From positions 1 to 39,969 of the forward strand of contig CALVKN010000009.1 in NCBI GenBank assembly GCA_944332715.1: 39,969 bases of DNA, read 5' to 3'. The notes below the pieces were generated by a model. That model worked only from the letters and a program-made list of their open reading frames with translations, was not told where the DNA came from and did no database searches. How positions within the stretch are numbered: the stretch's first letter is position 1; each line of letters starts with the position of its first letter. Of this stretch, positions 14,895-22,792 are shown piece after piece. The position numbers and the translations under genes are program-made. Source of the DNA: an uncultured Bacilli bacterium. GTDB lineage: Bacteria; Bacillota_I; Bacilli_A; RF39; UBA660.

Positions 14895-16631
14895 TTATCT
14901 TTCTATTTTTATACCTAATTCTTTTAATTGAGCATCATCTACAACATTTGGGCATTCACTCATCAAATCACTTGCTGATGCCGTTTTAGGAAATGCTATA
15001 ACATCCCTTATATTTTCAGTTCCTGTGAGTAACATTGTAAGTCTATCAAGTCCAAATGCAAGTCCTCCATGTGGTGGGGTTCCATACTTTAAAGCATCAA
15101 CAAAGAAACCAAATTTACTCTTTATTTGTTCTGGAGTAAGTTCTAGTGCTTCAAACATCTTTTCTTGTACTGCTTCATCATGAATACGGATAGAACCTCC
15201 ACCTGCTTCATAACCATTGATAACTATATCATAAGCCTTAGAATAACAATGAGCTTTATCAGTTAAAAGTTTATCAACATCTTCATCTTTCGGAGCAGTA
15301 AATGGATGATGTGTTGCCATAAACCTACCTTCTTCTTCACTCCATTCAAATGATGGAAAATCTACCACCCAAAGTAATTTATAATCAGTTGGATCAATTA
15401 AATTTAGATCTCTAGCAAGTTTGCATCTTAGTGCCCCTAAAGCTGTCTTCACAATATTATATTTATCACTAATAATAAATACAATGTCTCCTTTTTCTAA
15501 AGATAATTTACTTACCAAATTAGTTTTTTCTTCATCACTCATAAGTTTAACAATAGAACCACTAATTTCATCTTCTAACTTTACATAAGCAAGTCCTGAT
15601 GCCTTATAAGTCTTAACATAATCAGTAAGTTTATCTATTTCTTTTCTAGAATACTTACTAGCAGCACCCTTAGCAACAATTGCATTAATTACTCCACCAT
15701 TTTCAATATTACTTTTGAAAAATCCGATTTCAGTATTACTAAAAATATCAGTTATATCATTTATTTCCATACCAAATCTTAAATCTGGTTTGTCACTTCC
15801 ATATTTTTCGATAGCATCATCATATTTCATCTTCATTAAAGGTAACTTAATATCAATTCCTTTAATTTCTTTAAATACATGCGCAACAAGTCTTTCTGCT
15901 AAACTCATGACATCATCTTCATCGACAAAACTCATTTCAATGTCAATTTGGGTAAATTCTGGTTGGCGATCTGCTCTTAAATCTTCATCACGAAAACACT
16001 TAGCAATTTGGAAATATCTTTCAATTCCTCCAACCATTAAAAGTTGTTTAAATATTTGAGGGGACTGAGGTAAAGCATAAAATTTACCCTTATTTACTCT
16101 TGATGGAACTAAATAGTCTCTTGCTCCTTCTGGTGTACTTTTACATAACACCGGAGTTTCAACTTCAATGAATCTTTCACTATCTAAGAAATTTCTTACT
16201 GCTAGTGTAATCTTATGTCTTGTAATTAAGTTAGAACTTAAAGCATTTCTCCTTAAATCTAGATAACGATATTTAAGTCGTGTATCTTCTAGGGCTGTAG
16301 TTGTATCACTTACTTCAAATGGAAGTTCTAAAGATTTATTTAAAAGTTCTATTGTCTTAACATCAACTTCAATTTCTCCTGTTGGAATATTACTATTAGC
16401 TTTTTCCCGAGCAACAATTTCACCAGTTACTTTAATAACATATTCGCCTTTTAAATTACTAGCTACTTCATAAGAAGAACTTTCAGGCCTTACAACTAGT
16501 TGCATAATTCCTGATCTATCCCTTAAATCAATAAATATGACACCACCAAGATTACGTACCTTTTGTACCCAACCATTTAAAGTTATTACATCTCCAACAT
16601 TCTTAATATTATAATCTGTGTTTAAATTCAT
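14895..16631 (-). CDS. aspS: Aspartyl-tRNA synthetase 2, probably discriminating
   Basis: A 578-aa bacterial AspRS paralogue of the one at 3862-5613. The OB domain reads GWVQKVRNLGGVIF with Leu where aspS1 has Met, motif 2 is FRDEDLRADRQPEFTQID, and motif 3 is GLAFGLDRLTM, with THHPFT and GGGSIRIH as in E. coli and Bacillus enzymes. These features fit a discriminating enzyme that charges only tRNA(Asp). I chose the ATG at 16631 because AAGGAG runs directly into an earlier ATG (16640) but is correctly spaced from this one. Single-gene transcript between a T-box and a terminator. Discrimination is inferred from motifs and the T-box specifier. Confidence 0.95.
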   Translation of the reverse strand: MNLNTDYNIKNVGDVITLNGWVQKVRNLGGVIFIDLRDRSGIMQLVVRPESSSYEVASNLKGEYVIKVTGEIVAREKANSNIPTGEIEVDVKTIELLNKSLELPFEVSDTTTALEDTRLKYRYLDLRRNALSSNLITRHKITLAVRNFLDSERFIEVETPVLCKSTPEGARDYLVPSRVNKGKFYALPQSPQIFKQLLMVGGIERYFQIAKCFRDEDLRADRQPEFTQIDIEMSFVDEDDVMSLAERLVAHVFKEIKGIDIKLPLMKMKYDDAIEKYGSDKPDLRFGMEINDITDIFSNTEIGFFKSNIENGGVINAIVAKGAASKYSRKEIDKLTDYVKTYKASGLAYVKLEDEISGSIVKLMSDEEKTNLVSKLSLEKGDIVFIISDKYNIVKTALGALRCKLARDLNLIDPTDYKLLWVVDFPSFEWSEEEGRFMATHHPFTAPKDEDVDKLLTDKAHCYSKAYDIVINGYEAGGGSIRIHDEAVQEKMFEALELTPEQIKSKFGFFVDALKYGTPPHGGLAFGLDRLTMLLTGTENIRDVIAFPKTASASDLMSECPNVVDDAQLKELGIKIER

Positions 16632-16654
16632 TCTAATCATCTCCTTAAAAAAAT

Positions 16655-16850
16655 AAAAAGACTCTATAACTTAAGGACGGATTACCCGCGGTGCCACCTT
16701 AATTCATAGAATCTATGCTCTTTTTTCTTTAACGCAGAATTACGTATTATTTAAGATTATTTATCTTCATTAATCTTCCATTTTTAGTTTCCACCAACCA
16801 CTAAATCTCTATTAATTTCCAATTAACTACTGGAATAACCAATAATTCAT
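16655..16850 (-). promoter_or_regulatory. T-box riboswitch upstream of aspS2, Asp (GAU) specifier
   Basis: The T-box AAGGTGGCACCGCGGG is at 16700-16685 and the terminator arms run 16713-16660, ending in a long T tract. Stem I pairs well around the specifier loop: GGTTATT with AATAATC below, and GTTAATT with GATTAAT above, with AGTA on the 5' side. The 3' side of the loop reads GAAGATA, giving GAT (16765-16763) followed by A, an Asp codon. Uncharged tRNA(Asp) should therefore induce aspS2. Confidence 0.95.
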
Positions 16851-16856
16851 GTACTA

Positions 16857-16885
16857 AATATACTATAATTAATTTTAATTGTCAA
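16857..16885 (-). promoter_or_regulatory. Sigma-A promoter of aspS2
   Basis: TTGACA (16885-16880), a 17-base spacer and TATATT (16862-16857). The -35 box lies within the last codons of the upstream 527-aa gene. Confidence 0.85.
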
Positions 16886-18458
16886 TTTGTTTTCTAACTC
16901 TTTTTTCACTTACTTGAGGAATCATCGCATTTTGTTCTGTTAAATATTTTTTCTTTACATCTTCCTCTTTAATTGCCTCGATAATTTCCAAAATGTTTCT
17001 TTGATTTTCTTTATTTACAAGTCTATTAGTTATTTCTCTATAGCCATTACCTGTTGTAGCAATACCTATAATCATAAATACATTTCCAGGAATTTCTGTA
17101 AATATTATATGTAAATCAGGGTTATATACTTCATATATTTCAAAGTCAATTTCTTCCGTTGGAAAAACTTTACGAAAATATCTTTTACCATCATTATTAA
17201 TTTTAGCAAATAAACTAGGAACTCTTTTTCTTAGTCCTTTATCGATTGTCTCTAAATCTTTATGAAAGTACGAATTGCCATTACCATCACTTAAAAATGC
17301 TATATTTATAAGTTCTTGTTCTTCTTCAAAAATTGTAAGTTCCCGCAATCTTGTTATATAAGCATCTTTTTCCTCTGTTATAAAGGCTTTATCTTCTGTA
17401 CTAATACTGTCAAGATATAAACCCCTCAAAGTTTGCAATTCTATTAATATTTCCTTTATTTCATAATAGTTTTCTTCATAAGGTTTCATCTTTTCAAATG
17501 TTACTTCAGCATTTCTTACCAATTCCGCTTCACTTTCACTATAAAATTCATTTAAAACTTCGGCTAGGGCACTGGATTTTGCTAAATTAATCAAAGACAT
17601 AATATAATTAATTTCTTGACTAGATACATAACTTTTCTTAAGTTCTTCTAAAAACGCATCAATGTCTTCCGGTATACTAATTAATTCTCCATCTTTATAA
17701 TATCTTCTTATTACTTCCGAATATGTATATGTAGGAAGGCTTAATGTATCTTTTCTTTTCTCTATATAAGTCGGATAATCACGATAAAAATCCAAATATA
17801 AATTAGATATATCTAAAACCAAATCACGGCTTTTATATCCTTCATAAGTTTTCTCAAACTCACTAAATCCTTTATAATTACTACACAAAGCTTTCAGATT
17901 GTTATAAAGTCCCTCTAAATCTTCAGAAAATCTAAATGTTCCATCCTGATTAAAGTATTTTTCTAACTCTCTATAAAACAAAACATTTATATCATCTTTA
18001 TTTTTACGTCCTTTTTTACTATTAAAATAAATTGCTGCCCCTAAAACTTGAGATACTTCCCCAACAGTCATTTCCTTACTATCAACAAAAGAAATCAAAG
18101 CTGATAAAAGCATATAGATATCCTTCACATAACAAATACACTTTTCATTATCAAAAGCATTAATAAGTGATTGAACTTTTGCAACACCAGCACGATTTCT
18201 ATCAACTTCTTCATTTTTTTTAATTAATTCATATAAAGGTTCAACATCACTTACAGTATCTACATCGATGATCTCTCCAATAACTTTACCATCAATCTCA
18301 ATTTTTTTGCGAACCTTTTTAGAAACAACATTTAAATGTTTCACCAACTCTTTTTCAGCAATTATCTGCTCATCCTTAGCAACCTTTAAATCATCCCTAA
18401 AACCATTACCTATTTCTCTTACTAAATTTTTAAATTTGACAAATGGACTTAATTCCAT
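16875..18458 (-). CDS. Unrecognised 527-aa cytoplasmic protein
   Basis: No family recognised. ATG 18458 has AAGAAGGGGG upstream. The N-terminal 60 residues are basic and helical, residues 100-400 are acidic and strongly helical with coiled-coil-like stretches (EKMKPYEENYYEIKEILIELQTLRGLYLDS), and residues 400-490 look beta-rich (NGNSYFHKDLE, YEVYNPDLHIIFTEIPGNVFMIIGIATTGNGY), which could be a small ligand-binding domain. There is no signal peptide or membrane segment. Its own promoter precedes it, and its end overlaps the -35 of the aspS2 promoter. Confidence 0.7.
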   Translation of the reverse strand: MELSPFVKFKNLVREIGNGFRDDLKVAKDEQIIAEKELVKHLNVVSKKVRKKIEIDGKVIGEIIDVDTVSDVEPLYELIKKNEEVDRNRAGVAKVQSLINAFDNEKCICYVKDIYMLLSALISFVDSKEMTVGEVSQVLGAAIYFNSKKGRKNKDDINVLFYRELEKYFNQDGTFRFSEDLEGLYNNLKALCSNYKGFSEFEKTYEGYKSRDLVLDISNLYLDFYRDYPTYIEKRKDTLSLPTYTYSEVIRRYYKDGELISIPEDIDAFLEELKKSYVSSQEINYIMSLINLAKSSALAEVLNEFYSESEAELVRNAEVTFEKMKPYEENYYEIKEILIELQTLRGLYLDSISTEDKAFITEEKDAYITRLRELTIFEEEQELINIAFLSDGNGNSYFHKDLETIDKGLRKRVPSLFAKINNDGKRYFRKVFPTEEIDFEIYEVYNPDLHIIFTEIPGNVFMIIGIATTGNGYREITNRLVNKENQRNILEIIEAIKEEDVKKKYLTEQNAMIPQVSEKRVRKQIDN

Positions 18459-18485
18459 AAATCCCCCTTCTTTCAAGTACGTGCT

Positions 18486-18514
18486 AGTATAACACAAAAT
18501 TTTACACAAGTAAA
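18486..18514 (-). promoter_or_regulatory. Promoter of the 527-aa gene
   Basis: TTTACT (18514-18509), a 17-base spacer and TATACT (18491-18486), placed just beyond the end of the glycosyl-lipid operon. A weak hairpin with a GTAA loop and T-rich tail overlaps the stop at 18527 and may end that operon. Confidence 0.7.
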
Positions 18515-18526
18515 GAAAAAGGGTGC

Positions 18527-20740
18527 TTACGCATCCTTCCTCCGGAAATTTTTATTTATCTCTAAAATAATTAATGGCACAATGATAAATAAAGCAACTG
18601 CATATGGCAAAACATATCTAAAATAAGTATTCGCAGGTCCCGCTACATTCATAAGCACTAAAGAAAATGCTGGAGCAAGCAATATGATATATCTTTGTTT
18701 CTTTTGTAAAATCAAAACTACCATCAAGAATAAATAACTCCATGTATAAAAGCCACAATTGACACTTAATTGGACAACTGGTACATATTTAAATACTTCA
18801 CTATAGCCTTGGATAATTCCTCGCAACGGTTCTAAAAAATCTATAAAGTGATAATCAAAACCAGCCTCAGGTAACTTTTCATTTAATGTATTATATACAT
18901 ACCATCTATATGTCGCTGGATAAAAATAGCCATAAACATTACTTACTGTTGCATTAACATAAGTCATCGGATGTTTCCAAAGCATTTCAAACCATACTTT
19001 AAAATAATCCATCAATTCTTCATTTGTTGCATACTTATTATATTCATTTTTAACTTTATCGGAAAGTATTGGATTATATCTATCTGCTAATGTATCATAG
19101 GTAAGAATTGTATCTATTGCATCTTTCTCTTCATCAGTTACATCACTTTCATGATACTTAACATACCTTGCTGTTTGTTGGAAAGGTATCGATAACATTT
19201 CTCTTATACTAGTATTAGGTATTTCTAAATACTCTAAAGTTTTACCATAACCATAGTTAAATAAAAGAACTAAAATACATAATAAAATAATATTTTTTCT
19301 TATACCTTTTTTTACAATAAGGGTAAATGGTAAACTAAGCATAATTAAATATATACCATTATTTCTAAATAATATTACAAGTAAAATTGTAATCATAAAT
19401 AATACATAATCTTTAAAGTTAAAATCATACTTAATAAACTGATAAAGTTTTATAACATAAAGTAAAACAAACATCGTAAATAAAGTATCTTTTACACAAG
19501 TAATAGCATATAAAGGAAAATATGGTGTTATGATATATGCTAGCAATATCCATAACAAATATTTACTCTTTACCCCTTCTTTATATAGGAATTTTAAAGA
19601 ATAGCTAAGTACTGCTACAACTACAACCATTTGCAAAAATGTATATAAAAATAAGCCAAAATTAACATTACCAATATTAACACCAAGTTTAAATAAATTA
19701 CCTAAAAGTAAAGTATGAAGTATTGGATTAAAATTAGTTAAAGTAATGTTATCATTAATTACTACAATACTATCTAAGTATCTTGTATGCATTCCTAATA
19801 CTTCTTTTATCTGATTAGCATTATCATAATTAATTACACCAGGATAAAAGATAATTAAATAAATACCATATACTATAAACATTACCGTAAAACTAAATAT
19901 AAATGGGTGGTTACTAAAAGTCTCACTTAATTTATTACCACTATCCTTAAATTTCCCATCTTTAAAATATCTATAAATACTATTAAGTAAATTTTTAAAT
20001 AGAAAATAAAATCCAATAAATTTAATTAATGTAACAAGTAAATGAATATTACTATTATAAACTAGTTCTGGAGTATAATTGGTATCATAACTAGCTCCAA
20101 GTATCATAAGAACAGTAAATACTAAACTAAGGATATTTAATGCCTTATAATTATCACTTTTAAATACTTTAATATACAAATAATAAAGTAATGGAAGTAC
20201 AATAATCATACTAATTATTTCATATATTTCGTAATCAAAACTAATACCAGTATCACTAAGTTTTATAAATATAGCAACAAAACTAACTAAGGGTAATATA
20301 TACTTTAAAAACGATGTATTTCTATTATCTTTATTAAATATAAATAACTTTTGAATAAAGAAATTTATTACAAATATAACTATATCAATTACACCCTTAA
20401 TTATGGTTGCATAAATAGGTAGTACCGCCGATATTGCATCAACTAATACCGCCGATACTGTTACATTAATTATAACCAGACCAAAATACTCAAATACAGT
20501 ATTATCCTTTTTATCAGTCTTTTTCTCATATTTAAATACTTTATACTTATTTACTAAGTAATTAATAAATGAAGATATTGCTCTTGCTAAATAAGAAGAA
20601 ATAATAATATCATCGATAAACCATAAAAATACAGAAAATAAAACTAAATCTAAGACAAAAGAAAAGCCTGCTGAAAAAATATAAGTTATGTAGGTATAAT
20701 ACTTATTAAATAACTCTTTAATTTTTTCCATGGTACTCAT
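18527..20740 (-). CDS. GtrA flippase-like domain fused to GT-C/DUF6020-like membrane glycosyltransferase
   Basis: A 737-aa polytopic membrane protein. Residues 10-135 form a four-helix GtrA domain (YIFSAGFSFVLDLVLFSVF at the start, RAISSFINYLVNKYKVF, and FIQKLFIF at its end), a family thought to flip polyprenyl-phosphate-linked sugars. The remaining ~600 residues carry about a dozen membrane helices with an early loop GVINYDNANQ and a following NFNPILHTLLLG, the pattern of DUF6020/GT-C glycosyltransferases, and a terminal TYFRYVLPYAVAL. Such enzymes take sugar from lipid carriers outside the membrane. It overlaps DUF2304 by 23 nt and follows a GT2 gene, giving a complete charge-flip-transfer set. 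The fusion is unusual. Confidence 0.8.
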   Translation of the reverse strand: MSTMEKIKELFNKYYTYITYIFSAGFSFVLDLVLFSVFLWFIDDIIISSYLARAISSFINYLVNKYKVFKYEKKTDKKDNTVFEYFGLVIINVTVSAVLVDAISAVLPIYATIIKGVIDIVIFVINFFIQKLFIFNKDNRNTSFLKYILPLVSFVAIFIKLSDTGISFDYEIYEIISMIIVLPLLYYLYIKVFKSDNYKALNILSLVFTVLMILGASYDTNYTPELVYNSNIHLLVTLIKFIGFYFLFKNLLNSIYRYFKDGKFKDSGNKLSETFSNHPFIFSFTVMFIVYGIYLIIFYPGVINYDNANQIKEVLGMHTRYLDSIVVINDNITLTNFNPILHTLLLGNLFKLGVNIGNVNFGLFLYTFLQMVVVVAVLSYSLKFLYKEGVKSKYLLWILLAYIITPYFPLYAITCVKDTLFTMFVLLYVIKLYQFIKYDFNFKDYVLFMITILLVILFRNNGIYLIMLSLPFTLIVKKGIRKNIILLCILVLLFNYGYGKTLEYLEIPNTSIREMLSIPFQQTARYVKYHESDVTDEEKDAIDTILTYDTLADRYNPILSDKVKNEYNKYATNEELMDYFKVWFEMLWKHPMTYVNATVSNVYGYFYPATYRWYVYNTLNEKLPEAGFDYHFIDFLEPLRGIIQGYSEVFKYVPVVQLSVNCGFYTWSYLFLMVVLILQKKQRYIILLAPAFSLVLMNVAGPANTYFRYVLPYAVALFIIVPLIILEINKNFRRKDA

Positions 20741-21071
20741 CTAATTTCCTTTTTAATATTCCAACTTCTTGCGTTAATGTTGTAATCTTTTCCTTTTGAA
20801 TAGATAAAAATCTCGTTAATGTAAAAGATATAATTAATAATACAATAAATCCAAAAAAGAAAACCATATTAGAAGTTACTTCAAATCCTAAGAATTTAGT
20901 TATCTCTCCAAGTATTGGAGAAGATATTAAAACAATAAGCATTAAAATACAATAACTAAACCACATCAAAGAATATTGAAGGGTTATTTTCCTTTTAAAT
21001 ATATTATAAAATATAAATATTCCAAATAATAAACAAAATATAATTAAAAATATTATCAACTTTATGTTCAT
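20718..21071 (-). CDS. DUF2304 membrane protein
   Basis: A 117-aa protein with three membrane helices (residues 3-22, 34-58 and 70-90) and a C-terminal coiled coil (QKEKITTLTQEVGILKRKLDEY). The spacing and the ITLQYSLMWFS block match DUF2304, a family found next to polyprenyl-phosphate glycosyltransferases and probably partnering them. It overlaps the GT2 gene by 4 nt (ATGA) and the fusion protein by 23 nt. Confidence 0.85.
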   Translation of the reverse strand: MNIKLIIFLIIFCLLFGIFIFYNIFKRKITLQYSLMWFSYCILMLIVLISSPILGEITKFLGFEVTSNMVFFFGFIVLLIISFTLTRFLSIQKEKITTLTQEVGILKRKLDEYHGKN

Positions 21072-21784
21072 TTTATCACCCTTTTAGTAGATATATCAGC
21101 AATAATTATAGCAAGTGTCACTTTTATCATAAAATATACTGACTTAAGTCCATTAATAGAACTCTTACCCTTTTTTCTCTCCCGCATTTTAACAGGTATT
21201 TCTTTAACTTTATATCCCATTTTTAAAACTTGCACCAATGTATCAGGTTCTGGATAATCACTTGGATACTTACGAGCAAAATATTCAATTAAATTTCTAT
21301 TTACTGCTCTAAAACCACTAGTTACATCATATACTTTAAATCCTGTACACACTTTTATTATAAATGAAAGTATATTTATACCAAGTCTTCTTAAAAAACT
21401 TGATTTAAATGCACTAACATCTTTTATAAAACGTGATCCAAATACTAAGTCATTACCTTTATTTAACTCTTCAATTAAATTAGGAATGTAAGAAGCATCA
21501 TGTTGGTTATCGCCATCAAACTGAATTGCTATATCATAAGCATTATAATAAGCATATTTATACCCCGTTTGTACTGCCCCTCCAATACCTAAATTACATG
21601 GTAAATCAATAAAATTAAGATTATTTTCTATACATAAATTCCTTGTATTATCCGTAGATCCATCATTAATAATCATGTAATCTATCTTAGTATTAGGAAT
21701 ATCTAATGTTTTTAAACCATCAACAACATCAAGTAAACTTTCTTCTTCGTTATAAGCGGGAATTATTATTAAAACTTTCTGCAT
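21068..21784 (-). CDS. GT2 glycosyltransferase, polyprenyl-phosphate sugar synthase-like
   Basis: A 238-aa GT-A family 2 enzyme resembling dolichyl-phosphate mannose/undecaprenyl-phosphate glucose synthases. Visible motifs are PAYNEEESL at the nucleotide site, NDGSTDNT, the DxD-like QFDGDNQHD that binds metal and nucleotide sugar, and a downstream SGFRAVNR block. There is only a weak hydrophobic C-terminus, so it is a peripheral enzyme on the cytoplasmic face. It should load a sugar onto undecaprenyl phosphate, with DUF2304 and GtrA downstream handling membrane association and flipping. It is separated from dtd by a single base, suggesting cotranscription. Confidence 0.88.
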   Translation of the reverse strand: MQKVLIIIPAYNEEESLLDVVDGLKTLDIPNTKIDYMIINDGSTDNTRNLCIENNLNFIDLPCNLGIGGAVQTGYKYAYYNAYDIAIQFDGDNQHDASYIPNLIEELNKGNDLVFGSRFIKDVSAFKSSFLRRLGINILSFIIKVCTGFKVYDVTSGFRAVNRNLIEYFARKYPSDYPEPDTLVQVLKMGYKVKEIPVKMRERKKGKSSINGLKSVYFMIKVTLAIIIADISTKRVIK

Positions 21785-21785
21785 A

Positions 21786-22220
21786 TTAAGCCTCCAACAA
21801 AATAGTTATAGGGCCATCATTATGAATAGATACTTGCATATCTGCCCCAAAAATCCCTGGTAAAGTACGTACATATTTATCTAACTCTTCATTAAATCTT
21901 TCATATAACTTAATGGCTTCACTACCCTTTAACGCTTTTATATAACTAGGTCTATTCCCTTTAGTGGCATCACCATATAAAGTAAATTGGGAAATAGATA
22001 AAACAGAGCCCCCAACATCCAAAATGGATTTATTCATAACTCCTGCCTCATCATCAAAAATGCGTAAGTTAGCAACCTTTCTTGCTAGTTGCACAATTTC
22101 TTTTTCAGAGTCTCCTTCAGTAAATCCCACAAGTAATACTAAACCTCTATCTATTTCATTAACCAATTTGCCATCTACTTCAACTTTACTATATTTACTC
22201 CTTTGTACTACTATTCGCAT
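21786..22220 (-). CDS. dtd: D-aminoacyl-tRNA deacylase
   Basis: A 144-aa Dtd that removes D-amino acids (and glycine mischarged on tRNA(Ala)) from tRNA in the cytoplasm. Both signature motifs are present: SQFTLYGD and NDGPITI, the family's cross-subunit Gly-cisPro element. The length is typical. I chose the ATG at 22220, seven bases after GGAG; the codon before it is a GTG. It overlaps the 3' end of the nucleotidase gene by 26 nt. Confidence 0.95.
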   Translation of the reverse strand: MRIVVQRSKYSKVEVDGKLVNEIDRGLVLLVGFTEGDSEKEIVQLARKVANLRIFDDEAGVMNKSILDVGGSVLSISQFTLYGDATKGNRPSYIKALKGSEAIKLYERFNEELDKYVRTLPGIFGADMQVSIHNDGPITILLEA

Positions 22221-22782
22221 CACTATTCTCCTTTAATAATATATCTTTAATTTGAAACCAACTATTTGCTCTAATAACTCCTAAACTATGTAAATACTCA
22301 TCACTCAAATCTTTATTATGATATGCCGTAAAAAGTATTTTAACATCTGCATTTTCTAAGTTATCTAGTTTATCATCAATCTTAATATCGCAATTAAGTA
22401 AACTTTTATTATTAATAAAAATATAATTATCTACTGGTATAAAAGGTAATTTTTCACACAAATAATCATGTTTATGTAAAAGTATAACCCCCGATTCTTT
22501 AGGAATTTCTTTGATAATATAAGAAGTGCCAATATAAATATCATAGTATTCTTTTAAATTCTTTAATACTTCAACGACTCCTGGTAATAATTCGCAATAA
22601 TCATATTGATTATGGGCAATAAAATACTTAAAGAAAGCATCTTTATCAGGTACTAAATCTTGCATATAATAGCCATCTACATCATCATTAGTATAATTAG
22701 TCCCCGCAAATTCATTTAATAGATGTAAAAAACCTCCCTCAGTTATTACTTCATCCATATCTACCATTATTGTTTTTTTCAT
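22195..22782 (-). CDS. 5'(3')-deoxyribonucleotidase, NT5C family (HAD)
   Basis: A 195-aa HAD phosphatase. The nucleophile motif is VDMDEVITEGG (Asp8 nucleophile, Asp10 acid/base), the second motif lies in IYIGTSY, and the acidic motif 3/4 is IKIDDKLDNLENA. This layout, length and early DMDEV match the 5' nucleotidase, deoxy, type C family that dephosphorylates deoxyribonucleoside monophosphates. It starts 10 bases after the Rel gene with AGAAAGGT as RBS, so the genes are probably cotranscribed. Confidence 0.85.
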   Translation of the reverse strand: MKKTIMVDMDEVITEGGFLHLLNEFAGTNYTNDDVDGYYMQDLVPDKDAFFKYFIAHNQYDYCELLPGVVEVLKNLKEYYDIYIGTSYIIKEIPKESGVILLHKHDYLCEKLPFIPVDNYIFINNKSLLNCDIKIDDKLDNLENADVKILFTAYHNKDLSDEYLHSLGVIRANSWFQIKDILLKENSDANSSTKE

Positions 22783-22792
22783 AAATACCTTT

